A model generated the notes under the pieces. It saw nothing but the letters and a program-made list of their open reading frames with translations, was not told where the DNA came from and did not search any database. A stretch of DNA of 64,000 nt, taken from NCBI RefSeq assembly GCF_014633365.1, contig NC_068352.1:32707310-32771309 (forward strand), read 5' to 3'. The position numbers were made by a program, and so were the translations under genes. Below are positions 23,701-35,892 of the stretch, one piece after another. This DNA is from Diospyros lotus. Its lineage: Eukaryota > Streptophyta > Magnoliopsida > Ericales > Ebenaceae. Position 1 is the stretch's first letter. Every line of letters begins with the position of its first letter.

Positions 23701-25139
23701 TGAAATTAGTTTTCAATCAGCAATAATAGATAAATAGGGATAATTATCAAAAAGAAGCTAAACTTATCATGCTCTCTATATCTACAAGCATAAATAAGGG
23801 TGACATATTGGAGAGTAGAACACAATTACACATGCGTGCAATAACAGAGTACTAACGAAGTAGAGCTTCTACAGCCTCTCCAGATTTTTTTTTTTTCTGG
23901 TTTTCATTTTTGCATTCACCGATGATTATATAACTGTTGATTCAGGAACTAATTGTCAAGTCCCTGATTCAATATGGTCAAATGACAATCACTTTGAGTA
24001 GAAACTTTTTTTAAATTTTACTCTCTTCCTTCCAAATCATTAGTCTAATTTTGTTACTCTTGATTTTCATTCAACAAAGTTTTGCTTATGTTCTTCTACT
24101 TCATAAAAGATGTTGTGTATACATTATGCTCTAGAGTTCTAAGTCTTTATTGCCTGACTTGTGATATTTTTTAATTCTTAGCTAAAATGACGCACTGTAT
24201 AACTCCTCCTTGTTAAATATTTATGTGCAGAGATTGTTCCCAAGAACTTTGGCCCTTTGGTTTTGTATCTTTTTCTCACTACCAGCTTATCATATTGTGA
24301 ACATGTTAATACTCACAATACTGCTGTTTCTGTTATAAATGTGATGCCTCCTCTTTATGTAAACTGCAGAAAAATGCTTTCGAATGGGGCTTGTCTATGA
24401 TTCCTCACTCAGAAGATGCAGTTCAAGTGACTCAATATGTTGCCAACTTCTTTATTAGGTAGCGACTGGTTTAACTTGAAAGTTATAAATTGATTAGGGA
24501 ATGTAGACTACTACGTAAAAGCCCATGCACCTTGTTTTTTGTTGATTCTCTCAAATTTGGCCTTCTGCTCTTGGAGCGGAAAGCAAGTGGGAGCTGGGAT
24601 TCATTACAAGCTCACAATCTGATATTTTAATTCTAAATGTTGTGCAAGCAATTCCATCAGTGACTGCTCGCGTTTCCTGGATTTTACATTAGATTTTTGC
24701 TATGCCCTCTATGTCGGGATTCTGGTGGAAAGCCATATTGTTTCCTACGCTGAAAATGGCCAGGGCTTCTCATCTGGCCAGATTCATGAAATAGTTCTGT
24801 TTTTCTTCCTTTACCAGTTAAGATAGAGAAATACCAAATGCCAATAAAGACCGATATAAGCATGTATATATTTTCTTTTGTTGATGTACATTTTCTTGCA
24901 GTGAGGCAAGGAAGTCATTGAACCGGGCACCTGCTCGAAAGGTGCTTGACAATCTTATTTACAATTACAGTCCCACTTATGGTGGAAAGGCCGGGTAAGC
25001 AACCAAAATGCCCTGAAAACTCCATGGTATGTATATACTCTCAATCAACTGACTTGATTTGTCGCTTGCCTCCTACTGTAGGAAGGGATACGACGAGGTT
25101 TACATCTTCGTGGAGCCTTCTACTACGAGCCATTCGTAA
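17706..25139 (+). CDS. GGH: Gamma-glutamyl hydrolase (folylpolyglutamate hydrolase)
   Basis: Vacuolar or secreted peptidase that trims gamma-linked glutamate tails from folylpolyglutamates (family knowledge). Ten exons join in frame: 17706-18014, 18809-18895, 19068-19157, 19298-19392, 19992-20052, 21868-21957, 22085-22147, 24370-24458, 24902-24994 and 25082-25139 (TAA), giving about 344 residues, the usual plant length. The N-terminus MWNYIWIPFLISLSK is a signal-peptide core. Class I glutamine-amidotransferase-like motifs follow: PVIGILSHPGDG, LFTGGWAKSG, LAICLGFELL with nucleophile Cys150, and VQWHPEKNAFEWG with catalytic His263. C-terminal PTYGGKAGKGYDEVYIF is plant-typical. The exon 2 donor is GTCATT, slightly unusual. 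An in-frame ATG at 17592 would add a 38-residue Ser/Pro-rich extension. Introns hold a LINE remnant and small tandem duplications. Confidence 0.96.
18110..18330 (+). repeat. Diverged ~114-bp tandem duplication in GGH intron 1
   Basis: CTCGAACTGTTGCTCGGTCC near 18119 recurs as TTGAACCGTTGTTCGGTCC near 18233. In both units a GGGAACATGGAG-type word follows. The units differ at many positions. No coding potential seen. Confidence 0.55.
20290..21095 (-). mobile_element. RTE-type LINE remnant, internally deleted, in GGH intron 5
   Basis: Read on the minus strand, 21090-20880 encodes a decayed endonuclease stretch with DRIM, LNIASTYASE and GEEIKAKFWEDLEG, interrupted by stops. Around 20700-20470 lies decayed sequence typical of the C-terminal end of the reverse transcriptase ORF. 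The minus-strand 3' end near 20300-20345 has a CCCACTT-GTGAGAT motif and a GTT/ATT-rich tail. The order endonuclease, RT end, 3' tail with the RT core missing indicates an internally deleted copy of the plant RTE clade. Broken by stops, so non-functional. Confidence 0.75.
21121..21334 (+). repeat. 110-bp tandem duplication in GGH intron 5
   Basis: TTTGTTATAATCAGAG at 21121 and TTTGTTATAATGAGAG at 21231 begin two units of about 110 bp. Both contain AAATGTGTTA, GATATTGAAATTAATGG or its variant, and a TTGCACTT-ATAATTT word. Intronic and non-coding. Confidence 0.75.
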
Positions 25140-25599
25140 GATTATTTGTGTTAAAGTGTGCATTATATGACTCCAAGTGTCAATGATCTATCTTCTCATT
25201 GTACCACTGTTTGAAACAAAGACTATATATAAATGTTGCCCCTCTCAAAAGTATGTAGTTTGTTCATGAACAGATAGTATGGATGGGTTGTGCTGGAGAC
25301 TCTATGCCATGGGCAAATCTGATCTGATCTGATCTGCTCCAATTCTACTATTTATAAAATATTAATGTATACAACAATATCCCACTGTTGATGCCTTGGG
25401 TGTGAAACTTAGATCTCCAAAAAGTTGTCCGGATGAGCAATGCAAGACAGTGTAGCCCAGTTCTTGTTGTTTTGGATCAATTTTGCCCAGACATTGCGGT
25501 TTGGATCATTTTAGAGATATTTCTTGTGGTTTACTTAAGTCTCTATGACTTGTATTTTTTGTCCAAACACCCCAAAATACTACAAGTAAATAGGGGTGA

Positions 25600-26065
25600 C
25601 TGTTTAAAGTGCTAAACTTGAATAAATCGAAAACCAAACTGATTGAAAAATCAAAAACTGAAAATCGAATACATATGAAAAAATCAATCTAACTGAAAAA
25701 ATAAAATAAATCAAAAAAATAAAATAAAAAAACCCAAAACAAACCAAACAAATTGAAAAAATTAAATAGAATGGAGTTGTGTAAAAAATTGAATTTAAGT
25801 GATCGAACAAATAAAAAAACTGAAAAAATTGAATACGTATGAAAAAATTAAACCAAAAAATAAAAAATCCAAACTGAAAAAAAAACAAATTAAACAAATA
25901 AAAAAACTGAAAAAATCCAAAAAAACAAAAATTAAATACAAAAAATAAATTGGAATGAAATAATTGAAATTGTCTAATTTAATAACTAAATCAAACTGAC
26001 TCTTAGTTGAAATCGAATGGAGCTGACAATTTTAATTGGTTCGATTCGGTTCGATTATTTTGATT
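25600..26065. repeat. CGGTT-type dispersed repeat with A-rich degenerate core, copy 1
   Basis: Downstream of the hydrolase gene. Degenerate AAACTGAAAAAAT and AATCGAATACATATGAAAAA words are reiterated. The stretch closes with GGTTCGATTCGGTTCGATTA. Similar CGGTT-rich pieces occur at 42.6, 43.9, 44.3, 60.7 and 63.8 kb. No transposon proteins are seen. Confidence 0.55.
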
Positions 26066-27800
26066 AAATTAAAATTTTGCACATGTTTATGAGTAAATTA
26101 TAAAAAAAGGACCCAACTTTTAATTAATTTATACTCAAATTTTAATGTATTAATCTTGTCACAGCCAAAATTAATTTTTCCTCTGTTAATCATTATTTGT
26201 ACAGAGCATTTTAAAATCGTAATATCCTTTTAATTTTTATTTTTTATTGAGATGTCTTGTGAAATTTAGACTTAATTTTTAATAGGGACATTTAGCTTTG
26301 CATTTTGTATCTATTCAAGGGTTTTTTTGTATTTTTACATTTATTATATATTTTCAAAGAAACAAAATATAAAATAAAAATCTCTCTTATTTCATTCCTT
26401 TTCTCTGATGTCCCTGACACGTAAAGGAAAATGGTAGATATTATAAATAAATTTGATAAATAATTCTTATAAAATAATGTGTCACACATAAATTTATAAC
26501 AATTTTACATAAAATTATCAATACATTTACTAATTATTATAAGTTATTGTTACGACGAGACAAGACTTGGCCAACATACAAATAGAACCCATAAAATAAA
26601 GCTTCACGGAACAAACTATAAGACTTGTATGAAATAGAAATGAAAAGCAATGCAAGAATCAACACAAATAATTTTTATCATGGTTCACCCATTAATGAAG
26701 GTTACGTCCACATTGAGCTTCGACAATGACAATTCATTGCACTATCGAAATAGATTATTACAGTCTTAATGTACAAATCTCACTTTCAGATACTCATTGT
26801 ACAAACAAATGATTCTCTAATCAAAGTGTCTCAAAACCATATATATACATTTTAGAGGTGATAAAATCCTATTGAGAAAAACATAGTAATCAAACTATAT
26901 AGAGAGCAAAATCATTGTAGATAATAGAAAGCAAACCCTAAAAGGCAACTCAAATTGGAGGCTGTATTGGTCTCAATCTCGAGGCACTGTAGAGGATAAA
27001 TAATGGGAAGCAACGACGAAGATTATATTGTATAAATACAACATCGACGATCGGGACAGCAATAGGCTAAACAACACAAAAATAAAACAAGCCTTGATGA
27101 AACGATAGGGAATGGTTGTTGTTTTGGCCCTCCAAATCAAGGGTCCAAAACTCTGTCGTTTTGGACGGCCAATGATAGTTGCTAAAAGACCATCCTGCCC
27201 CTTGCAAAATAATATTGTTGAAACTTCATAATAATCTAGAAGTTATTATTAATTTTAAATAAAATTATTATAAATTTACACATAGCACCTTAATTTATAA
27301 GAATTATTATTTGTCAAGTTTATTTATTGATATATATTTCTTTAAAACATGTAAAGAGGAATTTTTATTTTTCCACTTATTCCATTTCACTTTCACAACT
27401 TCAAGCGAATTGAAAGGACAAACACATTAAATACATATATATATATATATATATATGGGTAGTGTAGGCGATGTGTTTAAAAATTTAAAATATCACGATC
27501 TTATGAGTTTGATTATGTCTTTGTGCCAAATCTTGCAATCGCCTATATTTATTTGAGAAATTAGACTTTGAATTTTATGTCACTATAAATTTATCTATAT
27601 GCTTAATTCAAATTCAAGCAGATCGTGAGTTTAAAGTGATTAAGATAGTTCTGATCGTATATTAACAACCTTTTGAGTTTTTTACGTTATAAAAAAAATA
27701 TATATATATATATTTTATACATTTATATATTAATATGAGATATAAAATCTAATATATAACATGAATATCACCCGGGTCCAGATAATATCTTCGGTGTAAG
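26066..27800. other. Spacer between GGH and POLD3
   Basis: No gene seen. The segment 26541-27247 may be an old insertion: it includes TATCATGGTTCACCC and GGTTACGTCCAC, words common in plant Ty1/copia-type LTRs, and AAGTTATT stands at both edges (26541-26548 and 27240-27247). An (AT)n run is at about 27437-27458. Confidence 0.4.
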
Positions 27801-27821
27801 CACATGTGTATTAGCCCGAAT

Positions 27822-27830
27822 GGCGGGAAA
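27822..27830 (-). promoter_or_regulatory. E2F-type site upstream of POLD3
   Basis: GGCGGGAAA, i.e. TTTCCCGCC on the minus strand, matches the E2F consensus TTTSSCGC. It lies about 107 bp before the POLD3 start codon. A GGGCCC word follows within 10 bp. E2F control is expected for S-phase replication genes. Confidence 0.65.
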
Positions 27831-27936
27831 ATCGGGCCCTTTTCCGGAGGGAAACTAATCTGACTGTTCGTAGTTTTACGATTCATTTTCTGCCCTAGCA
27901 ATCCATCGCTCTCCCTCTCTGCTCTGGTCTCCTACG

Positions 27937-30900
27937 ATGGGCGATTCCGAAACCGAAACCCTAGGCATCCTAGAAGAGATTCAAGCCCTTGTCTCCGACA
28001 AGCTTCAAGTGGTAACCCCCTTCTCTCTCTCTCTCTCTCTCCATTTGCATGTATTGAAGTGGTCCGTTAGGTCAGGATTCGTCTAAATTACTCCCTGCGC
28101 AAGCTCTTATCTACTGTTGATCTGGTTTATCAATTGTGTGCAATTGGTTTTGATATTCATTAATCACGGGCTGTTGAGGCGTCACTACAAGCAAGTAATT
28201 CCGAGTCCGTGTGTTTTTGTGTCTTCTTATCTGCAAGATGAAGTATGTAAGTGGCAAGGTCCATAGCTATATAATTTTGTTATTCTTGTTGACTGTTGAA
28301 CACTGAACTGGCAGTTTGATTGGTACACGCGCTGTTTAATTCCGATGACTGGTTGTAGTCCAAGCCTGGAGACACTCATAAGAATTTTCCGTGTCCATTT
28401 ACCTTAAAGACAATTTGTCGATGGATAATAATCTACGGAATATGTAGATGTGCCACCAAACGATTATCTATAGATGTTTTACCTATGCCTTTATACGCCA
28501 CGTGCCTCCATACTAGAATATATACGAAGCCAAGCAAATCTAACTTGGGAAGGTCATGATCAAATATAATTAATGGTAGGTTTTTACAACGGGAGATTAA
28601 ATTGGCATAGAAGTGGCCTACCTGTTGACTGCTGTAGAAGTAGAGTTGATGGCATTGTATGTACCACTGTGAGTTGTGAGTTCATCGTTCAGTTTCTATT
28701 TTAGTGGCCCCATAATACTTGAGATGGAGTTCTGGGTCTTACTAGACCTAATGCCAGACTATTACTTGCCTCTACAGATATGAATGAGATAAAGGAACCA
28801 TTGTTGATTTTTGTGGGGGGCTAAGCCCTGAATTTATTGTGTCCTCAGTTAGTTGCCTGTTGGTTACTGGTTTTAATTTCATGCAGTTATTCAGGGCTTC
28901 GGTAAATTGATCTTCAAAATTTATATAGTTTGTATTAACTAGGCAGTTATTCAGGTCTTTAGCAGCTTGAACTCTATAACTCTTCTCAGCTTGTTGTACA
29001 TAGTTGTTCTTTAAGATCTTAATAGCTTGATATTTAGAACTCTTTTGAACTTGATCTGTATGGTAGTTCTTTGGGCTGTTGAGATTGATATTTAGAAATC
29101 TCTGTCAACTTGATGTGTGTAGTTGGTTCTTTAGGACCTTAGCCACTTGATTTGTGGAACCTCTCTTCAATTTCATGTGTGAATTTTTTCCTCTCCCATA
29201 TAAGTCACCCCCATGTATAGAGATGGATAAAGAAATCCATGGATGTTTAAGCCGCCTTCATGATAATTATCCCTCAGCTTATTTCTAAGGAAAGCTAGAA
29301 TTCATGTAACTAACTCCACATAATGGGATAACAAGTTGGTATCTTGTTATTTCTAAGGAATAATTACAAGTTTTGATTTTATCTAGTATTTTAAGAAATG
29401 AATCATATTTATTGTTTTTTTTTTTTGAATAACTACATCTATTCGTTTTCAAGAGATAATAAAAAATGTTCATCTTAATTAATTAAATTTATTTGAGAGA
29501 TAATAATTATTAGAGATATTTATTTGATAAGTATATATATATTTAATATGAGACAATAGTCAATAAAAAACACTTGTAGAGATGTGGCTATATTTGATTG
29601 GATGAAATATCTTGTGGGTCTTTCCAGTAGGCGGCTCAATTTGATTGTTTAAAGCTATGCCATTTGGAGGCTGCTTAACTTTGAAAAGATGTAGCAATAT
29701 AATATTTGCCACAAATATTTTTTTTTTTAAGACGTGGTAATTTTTAATTGACCAACAATTTGCATTTTGATAAACCTTTTTTCTTTTTCTCGCTAGGGGG
29801 AGGTAAGGTTGCTGTCTGATTGCCCTTGCATGATGAATCTTATCATATTGGGTTTAGTGTTGGCTCATGATAGGCTTAACCAGAAGAATTGTATCCTTTT
29901 TCTGCCCCTCTTTGCTATACTTGGTTTTGATGGTGAGTATGACACTGAATAGTAATAGGAAGGCTACTCTTTCTGAACATCTACTTAAGAAGCCTAAGTA
30001 TGTAAAACTAGGATCACACTGGACATTTTTTATTTGCTTCTTGTATCAAGGAAAAATATTGTTTTTTTAGTTCATGCCCTCCATCTCCTACACTGCCAAA
30101 CCTCTATCTTATTTGGTCAGTACTTGTCTGTTATGATGTTTTTTCCCCCCCTTGTATTTGTTGTAATTACAATGATATTGGACTATCTAGCATGTAAATT
30201 GGACAATGCAGAGATAAACTCATGATGACTTTCAGTTGGGTTGAAAATTTTAATTTCCTCTTCTTGTCTTGTGGATAGGAACTCTTCTGATTATATGTTT
30301 ATTTTACTTTATTTTAGGCCTAACTGATTTCTTATTTCCCGGCTTTATTTTGTTTACCTATTTGGTGGGTCTTCCACTTCAGATTGTCATTCTGCCTTTT
30401 CTTTATCATTTCTCAGATTCTCAATACCTTTTTTTCAACTGAAATTTAATTTAAGCCATTTTTCATGAATAACTAGTGCTTAGAATCTATTGATTTAATA
30501 AATCTTGGGTTGATGGCTCTCTTTAGGTTTCCTACAAGTGGCTGAGTCGTAACTTTTTGCTGTCATCGAATGCTTCAAAGAGGTAAAAGCTCATATAAGA
30601 AATACTTATGTAAATTTGACTGTTTGTCTTCCCCAACTAATTATGTTGCTGGTTTTGGTGTATAGGATGCTTCAAGCATTTGTTGAAAAACATGGAAATG
30701 GGTTGGAAATAGTCTATACGTTGTCTGGCTGGTTGAAGAATAATCCTTCGGTCTACCATATAAGGCTTGTTTGTGGGCCAAAACTTGAAGGTCAGAAATT
30801 CTATATGGTTATGACGTTCATGCCTTTCAATTGTAATTTATCATTATGTTCACATTTCCATTTTCTGGAATATTATGCTGAGGCAAATGCCTAACATCGT

Positions 30901-33900
30901 AGTTGATGTCTTCTCACTATTTTGAGCCTAATTCTTTAGCTTTCTGACTGCTAATCTTCTGATTTTGATTAGAACCAGCTTATCAGTTTTTGCTTCATGG
31001 AGCATGGACAGTACTATAATTTTTCAAATATTGTTCATATGTGAAAACACAAGCTTTAAGAAATCTAAATGGCATACAGCTTGAGAATGTTTTATTTAAG
31101 GTCGAAATATTGTAAAATCATAACATATAGATTTGTGAAGTTTAGTTATTTCTTACTCAAACATATATAGGGATTCTGTGCTTTACCAGGTTGTCCTTTG
31201 TCTTAATCAAGGCTACCATACTGAAACCTACCAGTTTTCATGCTCCAGCATATACCTGGTAGAAGTCTATATATTATTACTTCTCTTCAAGAAAATATGG
31301 ATGATGACTTTTTCCTGAAAAATCTCTGTATCACTAGTTGGTGATATTTGTTTTTTGAGTCCAAGAGTAATTGATAATCCTGTTGCCTACAGGAAGAATT
31401 GTTGATTTGGGATTGTCTTATCTTGACTTTTTTTACAGAAGCCAAAAAAGAATTTGATGGCAATTGCTCGGTTCAGGTGTATAGTGTGCAAGCTTGCATC
31501 CCAAAGGATCCGGCAGCACTTTGGAATGCTGAATTTGTGCAAGCAGAAGAACTATGTAGGCAGCCCCCCACAATTGACAATTGCTTGCGAGATAACAGGT
31601 CCACTTGTTGAACCTTTAAGTTCAATTTATCATTGGGTAGGTGATGTGCATGTTGATGATTACATCGACATCATGGAACTGCCTTTTTTTTTTTTCAGGC
31701 ATTAAGTTTTTCTTGATTTTACTATTTCTCAATTATTCAGTACTTGTTTCATTCCATCTTGTGTTTGGATAGAGGGATTTCAAATGGTGTCATTTGAAAT
31801 TTATAATTTGAAATGCAAATGCTTGTATTTCAAATTCTATCATTGAAATAACACCCATGGAGGTGTCATTTGAAATCCTTCTATTTCTTGGGTTCAAATT
31901 TAGGGTAGATTTGGATCCAAATCCAAATGCTTCCAACAATATTTGCATCTAAACAATGGATTTGGAATTTCAAATCCCAAATGATCAGTTTATCTTAAAA
32001 AAGGGAAATCCAAATGACCCTACCCAAATGCACTTTAAGTGTTCCTTCATATTTCAAGCTTCACGCCTTATTTGATCTCATCCACCAACTCAGTGTCATC
32101 TGCAACTAGCATATGCTAAGGCACCTCTGTCTGGTTATGTTCAGTGAGTTCATGTATTAGCAGGGAAAAGAGGTATTGTAGGTCCTTGATATAATCCAAT
32201 TGTAATCGGAAAAGTCTTAGTATCTCCTCCACATGTTTTGACAAGTGTTTTTAATCCATGGTACATGGCTTTAATAACCTTTATAAAGTAATTCAGACTC
32301 CTTTTTCTCTCTAAAATACTCCATAAGATCTCTGTGGAGACTATGCATAAGCTTTTTTCTAAATCTATAAACACCATATGTAAATCCTTTTGTTTATCTC
32401 TATAAGAAGTTTAAATATACCATACCTTGCTCCTTTCCTGATGCTCGCAGCATCATTATTTCAGGTTCTGTGGAATTTCAAATTTTTTCGTCAAGCGCAA
32501 TGTTGATGGAACAGCTCTCAGCACTGCAGCTCCACAACCCAAGACTTCAGGGCTGACAGGGTTGAGCAGAAGTAATTCAACAAATCAAAATGTGGCTACC
32601 TCTCATTCTCAGCAGAAGAAAGTCCAACAATCAAGCCCCAAGGTCAGTGTAGTGTCTCCCAATGTGGTAAAAGATGTTAAAACTGAGAGTCATATTACAG
32701 GAGGTCAAGAGAGACCTCCTGAAAAAGAAAAAGTTCCTCAATTGCCTGCTAACAAAAAGAAAGCCCATAAGGATAAGAACACTTCAGGAAATGGGGGCTC
32801 ATTAGCAAATATGTGGGATCGGGCATCCATAAAGTTGAAGCCTGGCAGCACCACCAAAGAAGCTAATAATACTGTTTCAGACGCCACTGGTTGGTTTCCA
32901 TCTCATCTTGTTTGGTTAAAGAGATGATTTACTTGATGCTTAATTAAATGAAAGTGTTTTTCCACCAAGTCTTACCATCAAGTAATTTTTGTCTTCACAT
33001 TTTAACTTTTTCAATGTGTTATTAGCTAGTGCAGAAGCTCAAATATATGCTCAAGAAGCAACAGAGGCTATAAGTAGTGATGATGATGATGGCCTGCGTG
33101 TTAACTTGAAGAGAGCATCCAATGGTGAAGGCAGTAGAAAGAGAAGGGTTGTGTTGGATTTCTCAGACGAAGAAGCTGAATATAAAGATGCTGTAAATCT
33201 AGCATCGCCAGATCCCCCCAAAAGGCAATCTTTTCTGAATAAAGAGAGTATTAAATCCTCAAGTCCGGAGAAGAATAATTTGGCTACTGGCAGAGAAAAA
33301 GATAACAAACTGAATGTGAAGGAAGATAATGTATCTCAGAAGTCTAAAGAACCATCAAGGGAAGATTCATCCATTGTCAGCAAAGGCAAGACTTCTGAGG
33401 TTTCCCCTTCAGACAACGTTCACAATCCTGAAAATAATATAAAATCACTGGACAAAGTGAATGATGCTCCTTCAACTTCACCTAAGAGGAGAAAAGTATT
33501 GAAGACTGAGATTGATGAGCGCGGGAGAGAAGGTACGTGCAAGAGGCCTGGCTTATTGAACTTTTCTATTGTGAGAAGTCTCATTCCCTGCATAATTTCT
33601 TTTGTTATGCTAGTGATGAAAGAGAGTTATACTATTAGTGGTCCTTATTATAATGCTTCCTATTAAATGAACTCCTTTATCTGAGCTACACTCTTGAATA
33701 CGTTTTTATTATCCTAGAGATCTTGACAAATGTTATATGGTTTACAGGTGCACTGGCTAAATGACTAAAACATATTTGTAGTATATTGTTATTTAGATTA
33801 ACATATCTTTGTCAGGATCCTAGTCCTAACTAAGGTTTTCCTTGAAGATAGAATTGAGAGTGAGGGAGAACTAGAATGAATTGAGGAAGAAACATGCAGA

Positions 33901-35892
33901 ATAATAGGGAGAAACAGACAAAAATGAGGGAGAAACTGACAGAATTGTAGGGGCAAACAAATAGAAAACAGGGAGAGAATTGAGATTAAGAAAGAAACTC
34001 AGTTATGATATTCTAATAATTCTGATATGATTCTCGGAACAGTGGCATAGATTATATATAAAGCTATCTGGCAGTTATTTTACAGCAGTTATCACTACTC
34101 CACTACTTCCCCACTGCTCCATAAGTGTCAATTAACTGTAAATAATACTCAGCTACTCCTAATTCATAACTGTAAATAAAAATAACTTCCTAATTCATCT
34201 AGGTTGTGACAATCTTTACGTAGATGCTCTTGGCAACTCCGAATGAACCTTCTTCTCCAGAGGAAGGTGCTCTGTTAACTGAGTACCTAACTTTTTTATG
34301 AATCTGCTTTTTTTTGTTTTTTATGTTAATTTATTTTTTCACGTTATGCCTCAGTAACGAAGGTTGTTTGGGAGGGCCAAGAGACAGAGGCCAAAGCAGA
34401 TGGTAACACGGTCAAGAAAGAAGATAAGCCGCCCTCAAATAACATCAGTGGAAACAGGTAAGTGCTTTAGCAATTAACTTTTTTAATGAATATGAGATAA
34501 ATATATTTTTACTTTATATTACTCAGGATACGTTTTCACACCCTAAACTGGCATTATCTCCTTAAAGTTGATGCAAAAAAATTAATTGGTCTAAGGATCA
34601 TTTTCGGTTCTATGATATTTGGTTCTTAATTTCTTGTTCCTTGTAGATCTGTGATCAGAAGAATTTGGAATCCTAGGTTAAGAAAATGATTAGAGTTTCT
34701 ATTTCTTTATATTATGGATGTACGCGCGTGCGTGCGTGCGCACGTCTCCAAGACATTCATCGTGCTCTTTGATGTTGTTGGGCATTGAGACCCAAATCAC
34801 CACCTGTCAATTCCTGTAAGCATGGGACTTATATCCTTTAGGGAAAACTCCAATGATCGAGCTATTGTTCAGATTCTAGAGAATGAGCATGAAAAGACTG
34901 TAAGCAAGTTAAGATCTTGAGAACCCCTGTTACCTATAGAGTTATCGAGCTTATACAGCCTGATCTAGGATGGCTCAAGCATGATTTTTGTTGACCCATC
35001 TCTTGTGATGTGACTCGGGGTTGGATATGGCCTTACTTAGTGTATGGCCCCTACTTCTTGGTTCATTCCTGAGCCCATGCCTGTGCTAGCCAAAGAGAAG
35101 GGCATGGTGACATGTGGCTACTTGACAGAAGGGACACGTGTCACTTCAAGACTGGGCCACGTGCTGCCTTGGCAGGGTATTTATCCTCCATCCATCACTC
35201 TTGAAAAATTTCCTGAGAGGAGGGATGAGGAACTGCTTCCTGCTTTTGGAATGCCAGTTAGCCGAGGGTTCTTTGAGCCATGAAAATAGCTTTATGAACT
35301 TCTTAAGAAATGCATGCCCCATGGACCATTTTTATCAACCTTGATGACTAATGTTCTTTTGGGGGGTTAAATTGGGAAAGATGAACATTTTCGAGAGAGA
35401 TGACTGTAGTCAGTAAATAAAACCAATTGAAAGACAAGACAATACTTGTTTATATGGTGACCCTAAAAGAGTTAAGAGGCCTTAACAACTAAGTAAAATA
35501 GCACCGTCATTTACTTGGCGGAAAAAAAAAAAAAAACACCATAAATTAGAGCCAATATACCTCGGTAATTTGTCCTTTCTAGATTGGAGATTGGATTTAA
35601 TCGCCCATTTTATTGCCTGCGCAGTAATAGGAAGCATAATGGTATAATTTTTATTAATTTCATTCTTTGTTAGTTTATCGTGCTTTATGTTGCATAACCT
35701 ATTTGTCGATACAGTTGTTCTGCTTGTCAAAATTTTACACTGGCACCGGTTGGTTTATGATACAGGCCAGAGGCAACTAAGAAGTCACCAGCTGTGGGGA
35801 CCACGGCCCCATCTAAAGCAGGAAATAAGAAGGCAGGAAACCCCAAGGACCCCAAACAAGGAAATATAATGTCATTCTTCAGGAGGGTTTAA
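27937..35892 (+). CDS. POLD3: DNA polymerase delta subunit 3 (p66/POLD3 family)
   Basis: Accessory subunit of replicative DNA polymerase delta that links the complex to PCNA (family knowledge). Eight exons join in frame: 27937-28011, 30527-30582, 30666-30790, 31439-31598, 32465-32889, 33026-33532, 34355-34457 and 35766-35892 (TAA), giving about 525 residues. The N-terminal winged-helix-like part contains VVSYKWLSRNFLLSSN, IVYTLSGWLKNNPS, SVQVYSVQACIPKDPAALWN and DNCLRDNRFCGISNFFVKRN. The middle is acidic, basic and disordered, with nuclear-signal-like clusters GSRKRRVVLDF and SPKRRKVLKT (KRRK at 434-437) and VTKVVWEG. The C-terminus QGNIMSFFRRV is a PIP box, Q515-x2-I518-x2-F521-F522. Exon 5 uses a weak donor, GTTGGT. 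Introns contain a minisatellite, a LINE fragment and a solo LTR without disturbing the frame. Confidence 0.95.
28870..29190 (+). repeat. Degenerate minisatellite (~60-65 bp units) in POLD3 intron 1
   Basis: Four to five units contain variants of AGTTCTTTAGGATCTTAG, AGCTTGATATTTAGAACTC and CAACTTGATGTGT. Examples begin near 28940, 29003, 29065 and 29120. Spacing varies slightly and each unit carries substitutions. Non-coding. Confidence 0.6.
31765..32025. repeat. Palindrome-rich MITE-like segment in POLD3 intron 4
   Basis: Reiterated direct and inverted versions of ATTTGAAAT/ATTTCAAAT occur (for example GGATTTCAAATGGTG, GTGTCATTTGAAATCC, GGATTTGGAATTTCAAATCC). The left part GTGTCATTTGAAATTTATAA is mirrored by the right part. 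Size and inverted structure suggest a small non-autonomous DNA element. Ends could not be fixed and no target duplication was confirmed. Confidence 0.45.
32035..32380 (-). mobile_element. RTE-type LINE reverse-transcriptase fragment in POLD3 intron 4
   Basis: Minus-strand translation gives MVFIDLEKSL, SILERKRSLNYFIKVIKAMY, CGGDTKTFPITIGLYQGP and, after damage, a VADDTELVDEIK-like piece. These match reverse-transcriptase blocks around FIDLEKAYD, GGDT-FPITIGLHQGS and the catalytic xADD motif of plant RTE LINEs. Truncated at both ends, with stops and frameshifts. It interrupts no exon. Confidence 0.8.
33810..34211 (+). mobile_element. Solo LTR with perfect 5-bp target duplication in POLD3 intron 6
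   Basis: The 402-bp segment begins TGTCAGGATCC and ends GGTTGTGACA, the TG...CA ends and short inverted repeat of an LTR. ATCTT flanks it on both sides (33805-33809 and 34212-34216). A TATATAAA-type box near 34053 suggests plus orientation. No internal retrotransposon sequence or second LTR is present. Confidence 0.85.
34719..34746. repeat. Alternating purine-pyrimidine tract
   Basis: A run of CG, CGTG and GTGC dinucleotides in POLD3 intron 7 (TACGCGCGTGCGTGCGTGCG, continuing GCACGT). Such tracts favour left-handed Z-DNA in vitro; any role here is unknown. Confidence 0.6.

Noticed and set aside
26541..27247. Candidate LTR or DNA-element insertion flanked by AAGTTATT
   Set aside because: Words typical of copia LTRs are present, but no TG...CA ends or clean inverted ends match the octamer; kept only as a remark in the spacer entry.
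34232..34258. Possible 6-nt micro-exon (CCAG/AGGAAG/GTGC) of POLD3 between exons 6 and 7
   Set aside because: It keeps frame (adds Glu-Glu) but depends only on short splice dinucleotides beside a solo LTR. The direct join of 33532 to 34355 reproduces the expected GREVTKVVWEG.
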